A DNA stretch of 64,000 bases from CAIUKX01 sp964580965. Lineage in GTDB: Bacteria; Bacteroidota; Bacteroidia; Flavobacteriales_D; Crocinitomicaceae. The first letter of the stretch is position 1, and each line of letters starts with the position of its first letter. This document shows positions 8,901 to 18,333 of the stretch, piece after piece. Position numbers and translations under genes: made by a program. Location: NCBI GenBank assembly GCA_964580965.1, contig CAZOLZ010000001.1, forward strand, positions 1-64,000. The letters run 5' to 3'. The notes under the pieces were generated by a model. The model had not been told where the DNA came from. It made no database searches and saw only the letters and a list, made by a program, of their open reading frames with translations.

Positions 8901-9161
8901 TTATTTGATTAATTTTTTAGCGTATTTAGCTTCTTTACGTTGAAGTTTTTTTACTTTTCTAGATTTTCTAGCTTTTTTCCGTTGCTTGTTTGAGCGTTTA
9001 ATTTCGCGTTTAGCTTGTTTTTCAACCATATTTTTTCTTACTCTGACCAAATCATTATGACTTGTATGAGTATTATAATTTGGTTGATAAGGTTTATGAC
9101 AACTAATCAATCCCGCTACAAGAATCATTAAAATCAATATGGATCTTAGAATTAGCTTCAT
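8901..9161 (-). CDS. Small lipoprotein with a highly basic C-terminal tail, function unknown
   Basis: The protein has 86 residues. A hydrophobic signal ends in a lipobox, GLISC (Cys at residue 21), predicting signal peptidase II processing and a membrane anchor. After a short polar linker the last 40 or so residues are almost entirely Lys, Arg, Ala and Gln (for example KQRKKARKSRKVKKLQRKEA), predicted to be one long charged helix. No known family is recognised. The tail could bind RNA, lipid A, phospholipid head groups or other anionic polymers, but this is speculation. It lies 22 bases before fabD and 54 bases after the LolE-like gene, on the same strand. Confidence 0.7.
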   Translation of the reverse strand: MKLILRSILILMILVAGLISCHKPYQPNYNTHTSHNDLVRVRKNMVEKQAKREIKRSNKQRKKARKSRKVKKLQRKEAKYAKKLIK

Positions 9162-9215
9162 TTGAGAGTTAAAAAATTAACATTAAATTAGTAAACAAAT
9201 ATAATTACTTACAGT

Positions 9216-10454
9216 TTAACTTTTTTCATTTTTAAAAGAATCTTTTCCATATTCCTTTTTTAATAACAATTTTACAGGAAAATATGAAACAATGAGACTT
9301 AGTGAGAATACCAGTGAAATAATTAATACAGTATCAGAAAATTTCATTTGAATAGGGAAGGCTTCATTTATTGTATCTGGCATCTTGATAAACTTAAAAT
9401 AAAATTGAATGATGCATGTAATATAGCCGATAACAAGTCCGATAAACATTCCTTTGACTGAGATTAACAGACCTTCATAAAAAAAGATATTAAAAATTGT
9501 TTTTTTGTTAGCTCCAAAACTTTTCAATGTGAAGATGTTATCCTTCTTTTCGATAAATAACATTGTGATTGATGCAACAAGATTAAAAGCAGCTAACAGA
9601 AAAATAAAAATCATAATCGCAATTACGATTAGTTTTTCAGTTTTACTTGTTTGAAATATAATTTCATTTTTTTCGTAATTCGTTTTTACAACAAATGAAT
9701 CCCCTAATATAGTTTGTAGTTGTTTTTTGATGTTTTTTGATTTTGATCCATCTGTTAAATTAATATAGTAAGCAGTTAGATCATTTTTGTAGTCCAATAT
9801 TTTTTTTGCGACTTTTATTGGTACTATCAAAGTTTGTTGATTAACTTCTTTATTATAATTAACTCTTCCTGATAATAATAAGTTTTTGGTTTTAAACGGA
9901 CTCGAATTTAAGTTTATTTTTAAATCCCTTTTTGGGGCATAAACAATGATATTTTCGAAACTGTTTTTTGGGATATATCCATTAATTTTATCAAGTAAAG
10001 TGGCACCAATAATTCCAAATGGGATATCATCTTTATATAAAAAAGCTTTTCCATCAACAATATGCTGTTCCGCATTTATCATGGATAGATAATTATTTTC
10101 GACACCAAAAATTTGAGCGTTAGCCCATTTATCTTCTTTTTTAAGAATTACAGTTTCCTCAACAGCTCTTGTATAATCTTCTATTTCTTTTATTTTAGAA
10201 AATATTCCATTGTCAATCTGATTTTCATAAAATGTTTTTCCGTATTTTGATCGAATAGTAATATCTGAATCGAATTCAGAGTATAACTTCTCGATCATTG
10301 CTTCAATACCATTGAAAGCAGATAAAAGAATAACTAAAGAAGCTGTAATTGTTGCAATTCCAATTACAGATATTCTCGTTATGTAATTAATGACGTTCTT
10401 CTTTTTTTTGGAAGAAAGGTATCTTTGAGCTATATATGATGAAACGTTAATAAT
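9216..10454 (-). CDS. LolE/FtsX-family ABC transporter permease, apparent ATT start
   Basis: This is an inner-membrane permease of the lipoprotein-releasing (LolC/LolE) MacB-like type: one N-terminal membrane segment, a large periplasmic domain, then three C-terminal segments with the FtsX core (about residues 275-400). Homologous sequence extends well upstream of the first ATG (10298). In frame, 10454 to 10299 encodes INVSSYIAQRYLSSKKKKN followed by membrane helix 1 (ISVIGIATITASLVILLSAF), exactly the family's N-terminus. An in-frame TAA lies just upstream of the codons at 10460, and no ATG, GTG or TTG occurs in between, so translation probably begins at ATT (10454 or 10451). That gives about 412 residues, the normal length. 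It follows rbfA, a common Bacteroidota arrangement. No LolD-type ATPase is adjacent. Confidence 0.8.
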   Translation of the reverse strand: MINVSSYIAQRYLSSKKKKNVINYITRISVIGIATITASLVILLSAFNGIEAMIEKLYSEFDSDITIRSKYGKTFYENQIDNGIFSKIKEIEDYTRAVEETVILKKEDKWANAQIFGVENNYLSMINAEQHIVDGKAFLYKDDIPFGIIGATLLDKINGYIPKNSFENIIVYAPKRDLKINLNSSPFKTKNLLLSGRVNYNKEVNQQTLIVPIKVAKKILDYKNDLTAYYINLTDGSKSKNIKKQLQTILGDSFVVKTNYEKNEIIFQTSKTEKLIVIAIMIFIFLLAAFNLVASITMLFIEKKDNIFTLKSFGANKKTIFNIFFYEGLLISVKGMFIGLVIGYITCIIQFYFKFIKMPDTINEAFPIQMKFSDTVLIISLVFSLSLIVSYFPVKLLLKKEYGKDSFKNEKS

Positions 10455-10470
10455 TTGAAATTATTTATTA

Positions 10471-10809
10471 TTATCCTTTTTTCAATAGTTCATTAATCTC
10501 ACTAGCATATTCTAATGAATCATCAATATAAAACATTAATTCAGGGATTTTACGCATATTTTTTAGCTGTTTGCCAACCTGACCTCTTATTCCTTTAGCA
10601 TTTGATTTAATGTTTTCTAAAACTTCTTTTTTGTCTGGTCCAGCAAAAATACTGAGATAACATTTTGCTAATGATAAATCTGCGGTGACACGAACTACAG
10701 TAACACTAACCATTGCTCCTAAACATACTTCACGAGCATTTCTTTGAAAATAAACCGAGAGCTCTTCTCGGATTACAGCTTCAATTTTATTTTGTCTTAT
10801 TGATCCCAT
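10471..10809 (-). CDS. rbfA: Ribosome-binding factor A
   Basis: RbfA is a small KH-fold protein that binds the 30S subunit and assists 16S rRNA maturation, especially in the cold. The 112 residues align with the family from SIRQNKIEAVIREELS at the front to YIDDSLEYASEINELLKK at the end, including the conserved VSVTVVRVTADLSLAKCYLS strand region. It is the first gene of a minus-strand run with the LolE-like permease, whose homologous N-terminus starts about 17 bases after the rbfA stop. Confidence 0.93.
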   Translation of the reverse strand: MGSIRQNKIEAVIREELSVYFQRNAREVCLGAMVSVTVVRVTADLSLAKCYLSIFAGPDKKEVLENIKSNAKGIRGQVGKQLKNMRKIPELMFYIDDSLEYASEINELLKKG

Positions 10810-10867
10810 ATTACAAATGTAACTATTTGAATTGATAAAAATATAAACCTACCAGGTTACAACATAT

Positions 10868-10890
10868 AAAAAAAGCCCCTTTAAGGGGCT
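10868..10890 (-). terminator. Intrinsic terminator after the M16 peptidase gene
   Basis: The stem AGCCCCT (10874-10880) and AGGGGCT (10884-10890) has a TTA loop; read on the minus strand it is followed by a seven-T run. It lies just beyond the stop of the M16 peptidase gene and just upstream of rbfA. Confidence 0.88.
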
Positions 10891-10914
10891 CTCATCATTT
10901 ATTTAAAATTAAAA

Positions 10915-13830
10915 TTAATTAACTAAAATATCACTAACTTTCAAGACTTTAATCTTTCCATATTTTGATAATTCTTTTTTATTGATTTTATCAGAGTTAC
11001 CGTAAATTGTTATTATTCTTGGTTTGTTCTGAATGTTGTTTTCAAAAAACTCTGAAATATTATTAAAAGTTAAATTTTTATAAGCTTCAAACTTATCATT
11101 CAATGGTGAGTTATCATAACCTTTTTGTCTACCATATTCAATAACTGAAGAAATATTTCTAAAACTTGGGTAGCTAGACGAAATTGAATTGATTAAACCA
11201 CTTTTAATTAAATCAATACGATCAGCTTTTTCAGGCATGTTTCTTAATAAATCATCCATTACTTCAATTGCATCCATTGTTTTATCGCTTTGACAACCAA
11301 CGTATGAATAGAAAACACCAGGATTATTTTTGTTAATTGGAGTTATGAATGCTCCTGATGTTGTGTAAGCTAGCGATCTGTATTCACGGATTTCTTGCAT
11401 TAATAAGCCTGAGAAGCCATCACTCATATATTGATTAAAAGCTTCCGCATCTACTTTATCCTCTGTTTCACCTGAAAAAGGAGGAGTATTAATTAAGAAG
11501 TATAAACGTGTTTGAACAGCTTTTTTATCATCTACAAGATATATTAAATCTTTTTTGATTTCAACTGCCTTTTGATCTAAAAGTGGGACAAAACGTTTAG
11601 TATCATTTAATGTGAATTCACTTGAAATAAGTTCAGATACTGAATTTATATCTTTAGTACCTATATAATGGAATACTGAATTATAATTAAATAATTGTTT
11701 GTAAGCATCTAGAATTTGTTCTTTATTTATTTCTTTTAATTCTTTTTTTGGAGTTCTAATTAAGTATTTGGAATTTTCTTCCAATCTTGCATAATCTAAT
11801 AGAACTCTTCCTAGAGTTTCAGGGTCTTTTAAATCAGCTTCTCTTGATGCTATTATATTTTCAATAGTTGTTTCTACAGATTTATCGTCTAATCGAGGGT
11901 TGTATAATAATTCTTTAATTAATGGTAATGCTTTTTCAAAGTTCGCTTCTAATCCACTAAATACGATATTAAATCTTGATCTATTTACGTAACAGTAATA
12001 AGTAATACCATAAATTGCAAATTGTCTTTTCAATTCATCCAAATTTTTATTAGAGGTATAGAAATAATTGAAAAGGTCACTAGCTAAGTTTAAATTCTTA
12101 ATAGAATCTTCTCCTACTTGTCTTTGAATTTTAAATGTAAAAATATCATTAATTGAATTTTTAGAAACATACAAACGATTACTTTCGTTTAATTGTTTAA
12201 TCTCAGCATCTTTATTATAGTCCAAAATTCTAGGAGAGGAAGGAGATTGAATATCGCCTAAAAAATTTTCAGCGTATTTTGAATCTTTTTGTTGTTCCGT
12301 TACAACTGGCTTGAATCCAGGTTTTTCTAAAACATCTTTTTTAGGAAATCCCATTGCCGATCTAAATGCTAAGTGATTTTCAGAAAAGTATTTATTTGCA
12401 ACCCTAATAATGTCTTCTTTTGTTATAGAATCAATTGTTTTGATTCTAGCTAAGTAGTCTTCCCAAGACTCACCCCTACTAAATAAAGAGACTAACGTCA
12501 TTGTCTTGCTCTCAGAGTTTTCTAGACCTTCTTGCATTTGACGACTGATTTCTTGTTTAATGATTTGTAAGTCTTCATCAGAAAAATCTCCTTTTTTAAC
12601 TTTTTCTATCGCTTGATATATTAATTCTTCTGCTTCCTCAAAAGATTGGCCAACCATTTTTGTAATATACATTAAGTTGTATCCCCCATCATCATTGTAA
12701 GAAATAGGCATTCCACCACCATACATAATTTCTCCATCTAAAGTTAGTTTATTTACTATACCTGTTTCAGATTCATTATCCAATAATTTAGTACATATTT
12801 CAAAAGCTGTTTCATCTTCATGACCAGCAGGGAAAGTTTTATAACCTAAAACTCCAACTCTATATGGTGTGTATTTAACTTCTACTAATTCTTTTCCATT
12901 AAAAGTACTTCTTCCATAATCTTTAAATTCAGGAACTTTAGCTTGTCTTAATTTTGAGAATTTCTCTTTGATTACAGGAATAGCTCTTTCTGAATCAAAA
13001 TTTCCTGATAAGACTAAAGCCATATTATTAGACACGTAGTATGTATTAAAGTATTCATACATTTTAGTTAATGAAGGATTTTTTAAGTGTTCTGTAGTAC
13101 CAATTGTAGATTGAGTTCCATAAGGATGTGTTTTGAATAATTGTTTGTGAAGATCTTCAAATAATTGACCAAAAGGATTATCCATGCCTCTATTTTTCTC
13201 TTCATATACTACTTCAAGCTCTGACTGAAAAGAACGAAATACAGGGTTTTGGAACCTGTGGGCATAAAGTTCTAACCATTTTTCAATTTGATCTCCAGGA
13301 AATGCATTATGATAAACAGTCATATCTGTAGCGGTAAAAGCGTTCATTCGTGTACCACCAATACTTTTTATTAATTTATCAAACTCAGTAGGATTAGCTA
13401 ATTTAGACTGTTTAATACTTTGATTATTGATCAACATTTGAATGCGTTTTCTTTCAGCTTCATCAGTTGTTTCTCCTAATAAATCATAGTAAAAAATGAT
13501 CGAGTCCATAATAGGTTTTTCAAGTTCCCAATTCAAAGCTCCCAGTTCATTTGTTCCTTTGAATAATAAATGCTCTAAGTAATGAGCCATACCTGTAGCA
13601 TCAGCAGGATCATTTTTACTTCCAGCTTTAATAATGACAGCTCCATAAACATCTTTAGCGAATGGGTCTTCATTTAAAATTACAGTTAAGCCATTATCAA
13701 GAACAAACTTTTCTACTTTTAACGCATCTTGTGCATAAGAAAAGCTTGTAGCAATTAAAGAGGCTATAACTATCATAGAACTGAATTTAGTTCCAATTAT
13801 ATTAATAAGTTTTCTTTGTTTTATTTTCAT
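10915..13830 (-). CDS. Secreted M16-family (insulinase/pitrilysin-like) zinc peptidase
   Basis: The 971-residue protein has an N-terminal signal peptide (about residues 1-33, ending SFSYA) and the inverted zinc motif HYLEH at residues 83-87, with the downstream Glu ligand likely in YEEKNRG (about 206-212). Two tandem M16 halves are visible: the catalytic one up to about 480, and a degenerate one (about 550-950) containing the QEIREYRSLAYTTSGAF segment typical of the inactive half. Such fused enzymes act in the periplasm or outer membrane on short unfolded peptides. It lies 80 bases after hemH on the same strand and is followed by a terminator. A TAATTTTG element (13853-13860, minus strand) may give it its own promoter. 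Confidence 0.92.
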   Translation of the reverse strand: MKIKQRKLINIIGTKFSSMIVIASLIATSFSYAQDALKVEKFVLDNGLTVILNEDPFAKDVYGAVIIKAGSKNDPADATGMAHYLEHLLFKGTNELGALNWELEKPIMDSIIFYYDLLGETTDEAERKRIQMLINNQSIKQSKLANPTEFDKLIKSIGGTRMNAFTATDMTVYHNAFPGDQIEKWLELYAHRFQNPVFRSFQSELEVVYEEKNRGMDNPFGQLFEDLHKQLFKTHPYGTQSTIGTTEHLKNPSLTKMYEYFNTYYVSNNMALVLSGNFDSERAIPVIKEKFSKLRQAKVPEFKDYGRSTFNGKELVEVKYTPYRVGVLGYKTFPAGHEDETAFEICTKLLDNESETGIVNKLTLDGEIMYGGGMPISYNDDGGYNLMYITKMVGQSFEEAEELIYQAIEKVKKGDFSDEDLQIIKQEISRQMQEGLENSESKTMTLVSLFSRGESWEDYLARIKTIDSITKEDIIRVANKYFSENHLAFRSAMGFPKKDVLEKPGFKPVVTEQQKDSKYAENFLGDIQSPSSPRILDYNKDAEIKQLNESNRLYVSKNSINDIFTFKIQRQVGEDSIKNLNLASDLFNYFYTSNKNLDELKRQFAIYGITYYCYVNRSRFNIVFSGLEANFEKALPLIKELLYNPRLDDKSVETTIENIIASREADLKDPETLGRVLLDYARLEENSKYLIRTPKKELKEINKEQILDAYKQLFNYNSVFHYIGTKDINSVSELISSEFTLNDTKRFVPLLDQKAVEIKKDLIYLVDDKKAVQTRLYFLINTPPFSGETEDKVDAEAFNQYMSDGFSGLLMQEIREYRSLAYTTSGAFITPINKNNPGVFYSYVGCQSDKTMDAIEVMDDLLRNMPEKADRIDLIKSGLINSISSSYPSFRNISSVIEYGRQKGYDNSPLNDKFEAYKNLTFNNISEFFENNIQNKPRIITIYGNSDKINKKELSKYGKIKVLKVSDILVN

Positions 13831-13910
13831 ATGTATTTGATTATTAGATTTACAAAATTAAAATGATTTAAGATTTTTGTTTGGCTTAACTTTCAATCGG
13901 TAAAATAACT

Positions 13911-14945
13911 TTATGAATGGTTAATTTGCTCTTTTATAAGTTCTTCGATACACTCAACAAAAAGTGGATGATCATTTGTACTTGGAACTAATTGTACTTT
14001 CTCCCCCCCTTTATCTTCGAAAATTTCTTGGTATTCATCTCCGATTTCAATTATAGTTTCTAAACAATCAGCTACAAATGCTGGACTAAAAACGAGTAGT
14101 TTTTTAGCTCCTTTTTCACCCCATTCTTCTACAACTTTATCAGAAAAAGGTTCCAACCATTTTTTATCTAAACGAGATTGAAAACATACCGTATAATCTG
14201 ATTCTTTCAACCCTAATTTTTCAGTGATTAATCGAGTTGTCGCATAGGATGTTGCTTTGTAACAATACTTATTTTCTTCATTGATAGAAGTTTCACAAGG
14301 TTGATCAGAACATAAGTCGTCGGGCTCATTATAAACTTTATCAACCTGACGGACTGGAAGGCCATGATAAGAAAATAAAATATGATCGTAAGCTTTTAAG
14401 TCAAATTGTTTAGCTCTATCAACTACTGCGTCAATAAATTTAGAATGGTCATAAAACTGATTTACAATTTTGATAGAGGGGATAACCCACCATTTATGAA
14501 TGATATTCATTGCTTTTTCAATAGCAGAACCTGACGAAGCACTTGCATATTGAGGAAATAAAGGGATTATAATGATTTCGTCATATAGGGCTTTTTGCAT
14601 TTTATCCAATATTAATTCTAGTGATGGATTTTGATAACGCATTGCAACTTCTATCGTTACATCTTGCCCTTTAAATTTTTCTTGAACCTTAGCTTTAAGG
14701 TTTTCTGTATGTGTTTTTAAGGGAGAGGTACCATTTCCGAACTCCCAAAGCTCTTTATATATTTTTGCAGACTTTGGAGCTCTAAAAGGAACGATAATTC
14801 CGTTTACCAACAACTTTCTAGGTAACCATGGAATATCGATTACTCTTGGGTCGTTTAAAAATTCACTTAAATATCTTCTGACATTTTTCACTGAAGGACT
14901 GTCAGGTGTCCCTAATTGAATTAATAATACACCAGTTTTTTTCAT
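13911..14945 (-). CDS. hemH: Ferrochelatase
   Basis: HemH inserts Fe2+ into protoporphyrin IX in the last step of haem synthesis. The 344 residues carry LIQLGTPDSPSVKNVRRYLS at the front, the active-site SYHGLPVRQ (about residues 191-199), the CSDQPCETS cysteine pair region often seen in this group, and the C-terminal PAFVADCLETIIEIGDEY with the catalytic Glu. The gene follows the binding-protein-like gene by 6 bases. No other haem gene is in the window. Confidence 0.95.
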   Translation of the reverse strand: MKKTGVLLIQLGTPDSPSVKNVRRYLSEFLNDPRVIDIPWLPRKLLVNGIIVPFRAPKSAKIYKELWEFGNGTSPLKTHTENLKAKVQEKFKGQDVTIEVAMRYQNPSLELILDKMQKALYDEIIIIPLFPQYASASSGSAIEKAMNIIHKWWVIPSIKIVNQFYDHSKFIDAVVDRAKQFDLKAYDHILFSYHGLPVRQVDKVYNEPDDLCSDQPCETSINEENKYCYKATSYATTRLITEKLGLKESDYTVCFQSRLDKKWLEPFSDKVVEEWGEKGAKKLLVFSPAFVADCLETIIEIGDEYQEIFEDKGGEKVQLVPSTNDHPLFVECIEELIKEQINHS

Positions 14946-14951
14946 CTATTT

Positions 14952-15815
14952 CTAAAATAATTTTGAACGCCAGTTTTCTGCCTGTTCTGGTTTTAATAAA
15001 TTTAATTTTAATAAATATTGAATAGTTTGTTCAAAAGCTAAGGGATATTCAATACCGTTGTAATTCCAGTCAGTTTCATTTAACCATTTTGATACTTGAT
15101 CTGATCTCAAATTATATCTCCAACTAATTACTTCAACTGTATCATCATCATTTTTGACTTGTTTGGCCTTTCTGTTAACAATTTCACAAACCCCTTTAAG
15201 TTCGGTTTTATATTTTTCATATATTTCTGTTCTAACAGCAATAACAAAACAAGGCCAAGGTGTTGCGACTTCATCTATATATCTGCATTTTTTTTGTTCG
15301 GTGTATGGAAAGGTTGTATATTTTTCCCATAAAAAAGCTTGAGCTTCATTGTTTTCAAGTGCCCAAAGTCCTCCATAAATATCTCCAATCACATTGAATT
15401 TTAATTTTGAAGTATCCCAACCTTCTTGGTCAGCTTTAACAAAAGACATTAAATGTGAACCAGAACCTTCTCTTGAAATAGCAAAAACTTGATCTTTCAA
15501 ATCATTCATTTTTTGAATGTTTGATTGATAAGGAACATGAATCCCCCAATGTAAAGGAGTAGTAACATATACCTGGATGATTTTTGCATCTAAACCTTCC
15601 AAAACAGCCTTTGTGATTCCTTCAGTTAGTAGGATTGCTATATCAATTGATTTATTTTCTAATCCTCTTACCATTTGACCAGTACCTCCGCCCATGTCAC
15701 TCCAGTGAAGCTTTACTCCTAAATCCCGAAAAGCATTTTCTTCGATTGCAAGTCTCCATGGTAAATTGAAGTGTTCTGGTACACCTCCAATTTTAAGTCC
15801 TAATAGTTTATCCAT
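14952..15815 (-). CDS. Periplasmic-binding-protein-like cytoplasmic protein (SsuA/THI5-type fold), function unknown
   Basis: The 287 residues read as a type II solute-binding fold: LKIGGVPEHFNLPWRLA at the front, GGGTGQMVRGLENKSIDIAI (lobe 1) and IYGGLWALENNEAQAFLWEK (hinge and lobe 2). It resembles the NMT1/THI5 and SsuA superfamily. Unlike transport binding proteins it has no signal peptide or lipobox and no permease beside it, so it probably acts in the cytoplasm as a sensor, enzyme or carrier. It overlaps the MsbA-like exporter gene by 8 bases and is followed 6 bases later by hemH, so the three are one transcription unit. The ligand is unknown. Confidence 0.7.
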   Translation of the reverse strand: MDKLLGLKIGGVPEHFNLPWRLAIEENAFRDLGVKLHWSDMGGGTGQMVRGLENKSIDIAILLTEGITKAVLEGLDAKIIQVYVTTPLHWGIHVPYQSNIQKMNDLKDQVFAISREGSGSHLMSFVKADQEGWDTSKLKFNVIGDIYGGLWALENNEAQAFLWEKYTTFPYTEQKKCRYIDEVATPWPCFVIAVRTEIYEKYKTELKGVCEIVNRKAKQVKNDDDTVEVISWRYNLRSDQVSKWLNETDWNYNGIEYPLAFEQTIQYLLKLNLLKPEQAENWRSKLF

Positions 15816-17589
15816 TGTTTAGTTGTTCTGAGAATTGCTTTTCAAATAACTTTTTATACCATCCGTTTATCCGAAGCAATTCTTTATGATTTCCTTTTTC
15901 TTTAATTTCACCTTTATCTAAAACAACAATTTGATCAGCATTTTGTATAGTTGAAATACGATGAGCAATTACAATTGAAGTTCTTCCTTTAGTTAATTCT
16001 TCCGTAGCTTGCTGAATCATTTCTTCAGATTCATTATCTAAGCTAGAGGTAGCTTCATCTAGTATTAAAACTGAGGGGTTATAGACATATGCTCTAATAA
16101 ACGCTAATAATTGTCGTTGCCCAACAGATAAAACTCCACCTCTTTCTCCAACATTATAGTCGTACCCACCAGGAAGTTTTTCTATAAAACGATGTGCTTT
16201 AACTGCTTTTGAAGCCTTTATAACTTGTTCTCGTGTGATTTCTGGATTGTTTAATGTAATATTATTGTGGATTGTATCTGAAAATAAAAAAACATCTTGA
16301 AGTACAATAGCTATATTTTTTCGAAGGTATTTTAACTCAAGATCTTTAATATTTTTGTTTCCAATTAAAACCTCTCCTTTTTGGTATTCGTAAAACCTTC
16401 CTATTAAATTAACAATGGATGATTTACCTGCTCCAGTTGCACCAACAAAAGCTACCATTGAATTTGGTCTAATTTCTAAATTGATGTCTTTTAGTACCCA
16501 TTCATTTTCTTTGTATGCAAAGTGAACATTTTTAAATTTAATGAGTTGGTTGAAGTTACAACTTGTTTCATTCCCTTCATTTTGAATATGTTCATCCAAA
16601 TCAATTATTTCGAAAACTCTTTCGGCTCTAACTGTTCCACGTTGAAGAATATTAAATTTATCTGCAAGTTGTCTAATTGGACGGAATAGCATACCAATCC
16701 AAAATGTATATTTAATGATCTCTTGGTATTGATATTTCATCTCAGATCCAGAAACGCCCTCTACTTGAAATGCAATGAAAACGATAAGGAAAGCAATTGA
16801 AAGGGAACTTAAAATTTCAACAACTGGGAAAAAGATGGAAAATGCCCAAATTGCATTAATATGTGCTTTTCGATGTTCTTTATTTATTTCTTTGAATTGA
16901 TTGAACTCCTCTTGTTCACGATTGAAAAGTTGGACAATAGCCATCCCTGTAATTCGTTCTTGGACAAATGTATTTAATCTTGTAACTTGCAATCTTTCTT
17001 GTTGAAAAGCTTTACTCATTGCTTTTGCAAATATTTTAGTAGCAATAATTAGAAGTGGAATAGGGATTAAAACAAGTATAGAAAGTTGCCAGTTTACATA
17101 AAACATAGTTAAAAAAACAGCTGATAGTGTTATAACATCTCCTAAAAAGTCAACTACACCTGTTGAAAAAACTTCAGAAATAGCCTCCATGTCAGCAACA
17201 ACTCTAGTAACCAATGCACCTATTGGGGTTTTATCGAAGTATTTCATTTTAAAGGATGTGATGTGCGCAAATAATTTTTTTCGCATGTCACTAATGATAT
17301 TTTGAGCAAGTAGGTTATTGAAATATGAACTTGTAAATTGAAGAATAGCCTCGGTTAAAAGCATTCCAATTACAATTAATGTCCAGAATAAAAAGGCATC
17401 ACCATCTTTGCCATTAATAATGTATTTGTCGACCATATCGGAGATGATTATTGGTCTGTAAACGCTACTAAATGTTATTAAAACTACACAAAAAAGGGAA
17501 AAAAAGAAAAACCTTTTATAAGGAAGGGCAAATGTAATTAGCCTTTTGAAAATACTAAATTTAATTTTACTTCCTTTGTTTTTAGACAT
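15808..17589 (-). CDS. MsbA-like ABC exporter (fused membrane and ATPase domains)
   Basis: The 593-residue half-transporter has six membrane segments (about residues 20-310) and a C-terminal ATPase domain with Walker A GATGAGKSS (about 383-391), signature LSVGQRQLL (about 485), Walker B LILDEATSSLD (about 508) and the H-loop IAHRIST. Homodimers of this type export lipid A precursors, lipids, peptides or drugs; the sequence does not say which. It is the first gene of the exporter/binding-protein-like/hemH run and is divergent from upp. Confidence 0.9.
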   Translation of the reverse strand: MSKNKGSKIKFSIFKRLITFALPYKRFFFFSLFCVVLITFSSVYRPIIISDMVDKYIINGKDGDAFLFWTLIVIGMLLTEAILQFTSSYFNNLLAQNIISDMRKKLFAHITSFKMKYFDKTPIGALVTRVVADMEAISEVFSTGVVDFLGDVITLSAVFLTMFYVNWQLSILVLIPIPLLIIATKIFAKAMSKAFQQERLQVTRLNTFVQERITGMAIVQLFNREQEEFNQFKEINKEHRKAHINAIWAFSIFFPVVEILSSLSIAFLIVFIAFQVEGVSGSEMKYQYQEIIKYTFWIGMLFRPIRQLADKFNILQRGTVRAERVFEIIDLDEHIQNEGNETSCNFNQLIKFKNVHFAYKENEWVLKDINLEIRPNSMVAFVGATGAGKSSIVNLIGRFYEYQKGEVLIGNKNIKDLELKYLRKNIAIVLQDVFLFSDTIHNNITLNNPEITREQVIKASKAVKAHRFIEKLPGGYDYNVGERGGVLSVGQRQLLAFIRAYVYNPSVLILDEATSSLDNESEEMIQQATEELTKGRTSIVIAHRISTIQNADQIVVLDKGEIKEKGNHKELLRINGWYKKLFEKQFSEQLNNG

Positions 17590-17670
17590 GGTACAAAGTT
17601 AATTCAAAATTCAACTTTTAAAGTAGAAGATTATTAAAAAATCTTGTAACTTTAGCAAAAAACTATTTAA

Positions 17671-18318
17671 ATGATTCATAATTTATCACAACATAATTCA
17701 ATAATAGGAAATTACATTGCTGAACTTAGAGATGAAAATGTACAGAAAGACCCAATGAGGTTTAGGTTGAACTTAAGTAGACTAGCCTCTCTGATGGGTT
17801 ATGAAGTTTCCAAAAAACTTCATGTTACTACAAAAAATGTTACTACTCCTCTTGGTCAAGCTGAAGTAAATGTAGTCGAAGAAATGCCTGTTTTAGCAAC
17901 GATTCTAAGAGCAGGTTTGGCTATGCATGAAGGATTGTTACATGTGTTTGATCGATCAGAATCTGCATTTGTTTCTGCATATAGAAAACATGCTTCTGCA
18001 AAAGAGTTTTCGATTCGTGTAGAGTATCAAGCTGCTCCAAATTTAACCAACCGAACAATGATTATTAGTGATCCAATGTTAGCAACCGGAGCTTCTATGG
18101 TTTCTGTATATAAATCTTTGTTATTAAATGGAAATCCTCTAAAGATATATATATTAGCGGCTGTTGCTTCTAAAGATGCATTGGATTATATACGCTTACA
18201 TTTGCCTCAAAACACAGAGTTTTTTGTAGGAGCTATCGATGAGGAGCTTACCGCACACTCATATATAGTTCCAGGTTTAGGTGATGCTGGTGACTTAGCT
18301 TACGGATCAAAATTATAA
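17671..18318 (+). CDS. upp: Uracil phosphoribosyltransferase
   Basis: Upp converts uracil and PRPP to UMP in pyrimidine salvage. The PRPP-binding motif IISDPMLATGASM (about residues 131-143) and the C-terminal uracil-binding GLGDAGDLAYGSKL are clear. At 215 residues the length is normal for the family. It heads a short plus-strand run with a membrane protein and a YjjG-type pyrimidine nucleotidase, so the operon looks devoted to pyrimidine handling. Confidence 0.93.
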   Translation: MIHNLSQHNSIIGNYIAELRDENVQKDPMRFRLNLSRLASLMGYEVSKKLHVTTKNVTTPLGQAEVNVVEEMPVLATILRAGLAMHEGLLHVFDRSESAFVSAYRKHASAKEFSIRVEYQAAPNLTNRTMIISDPMLATGASMVSVYKSLLLNGNPLKIYILAAVASKDALDYIRLHLPQNTEFFVGAIDEELTAHSYIVPGLGDAGDLAYGSKL

Positions 18319-18333
18319 TAGACGCATACATTT

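Noticed and set aside
9216..10298. Reading the LolE-like gene as a truncated pseudogene
   Set aside because: Homology continues in the same frame upstream without a frameshift, and the full product has normal length if ATT is used.
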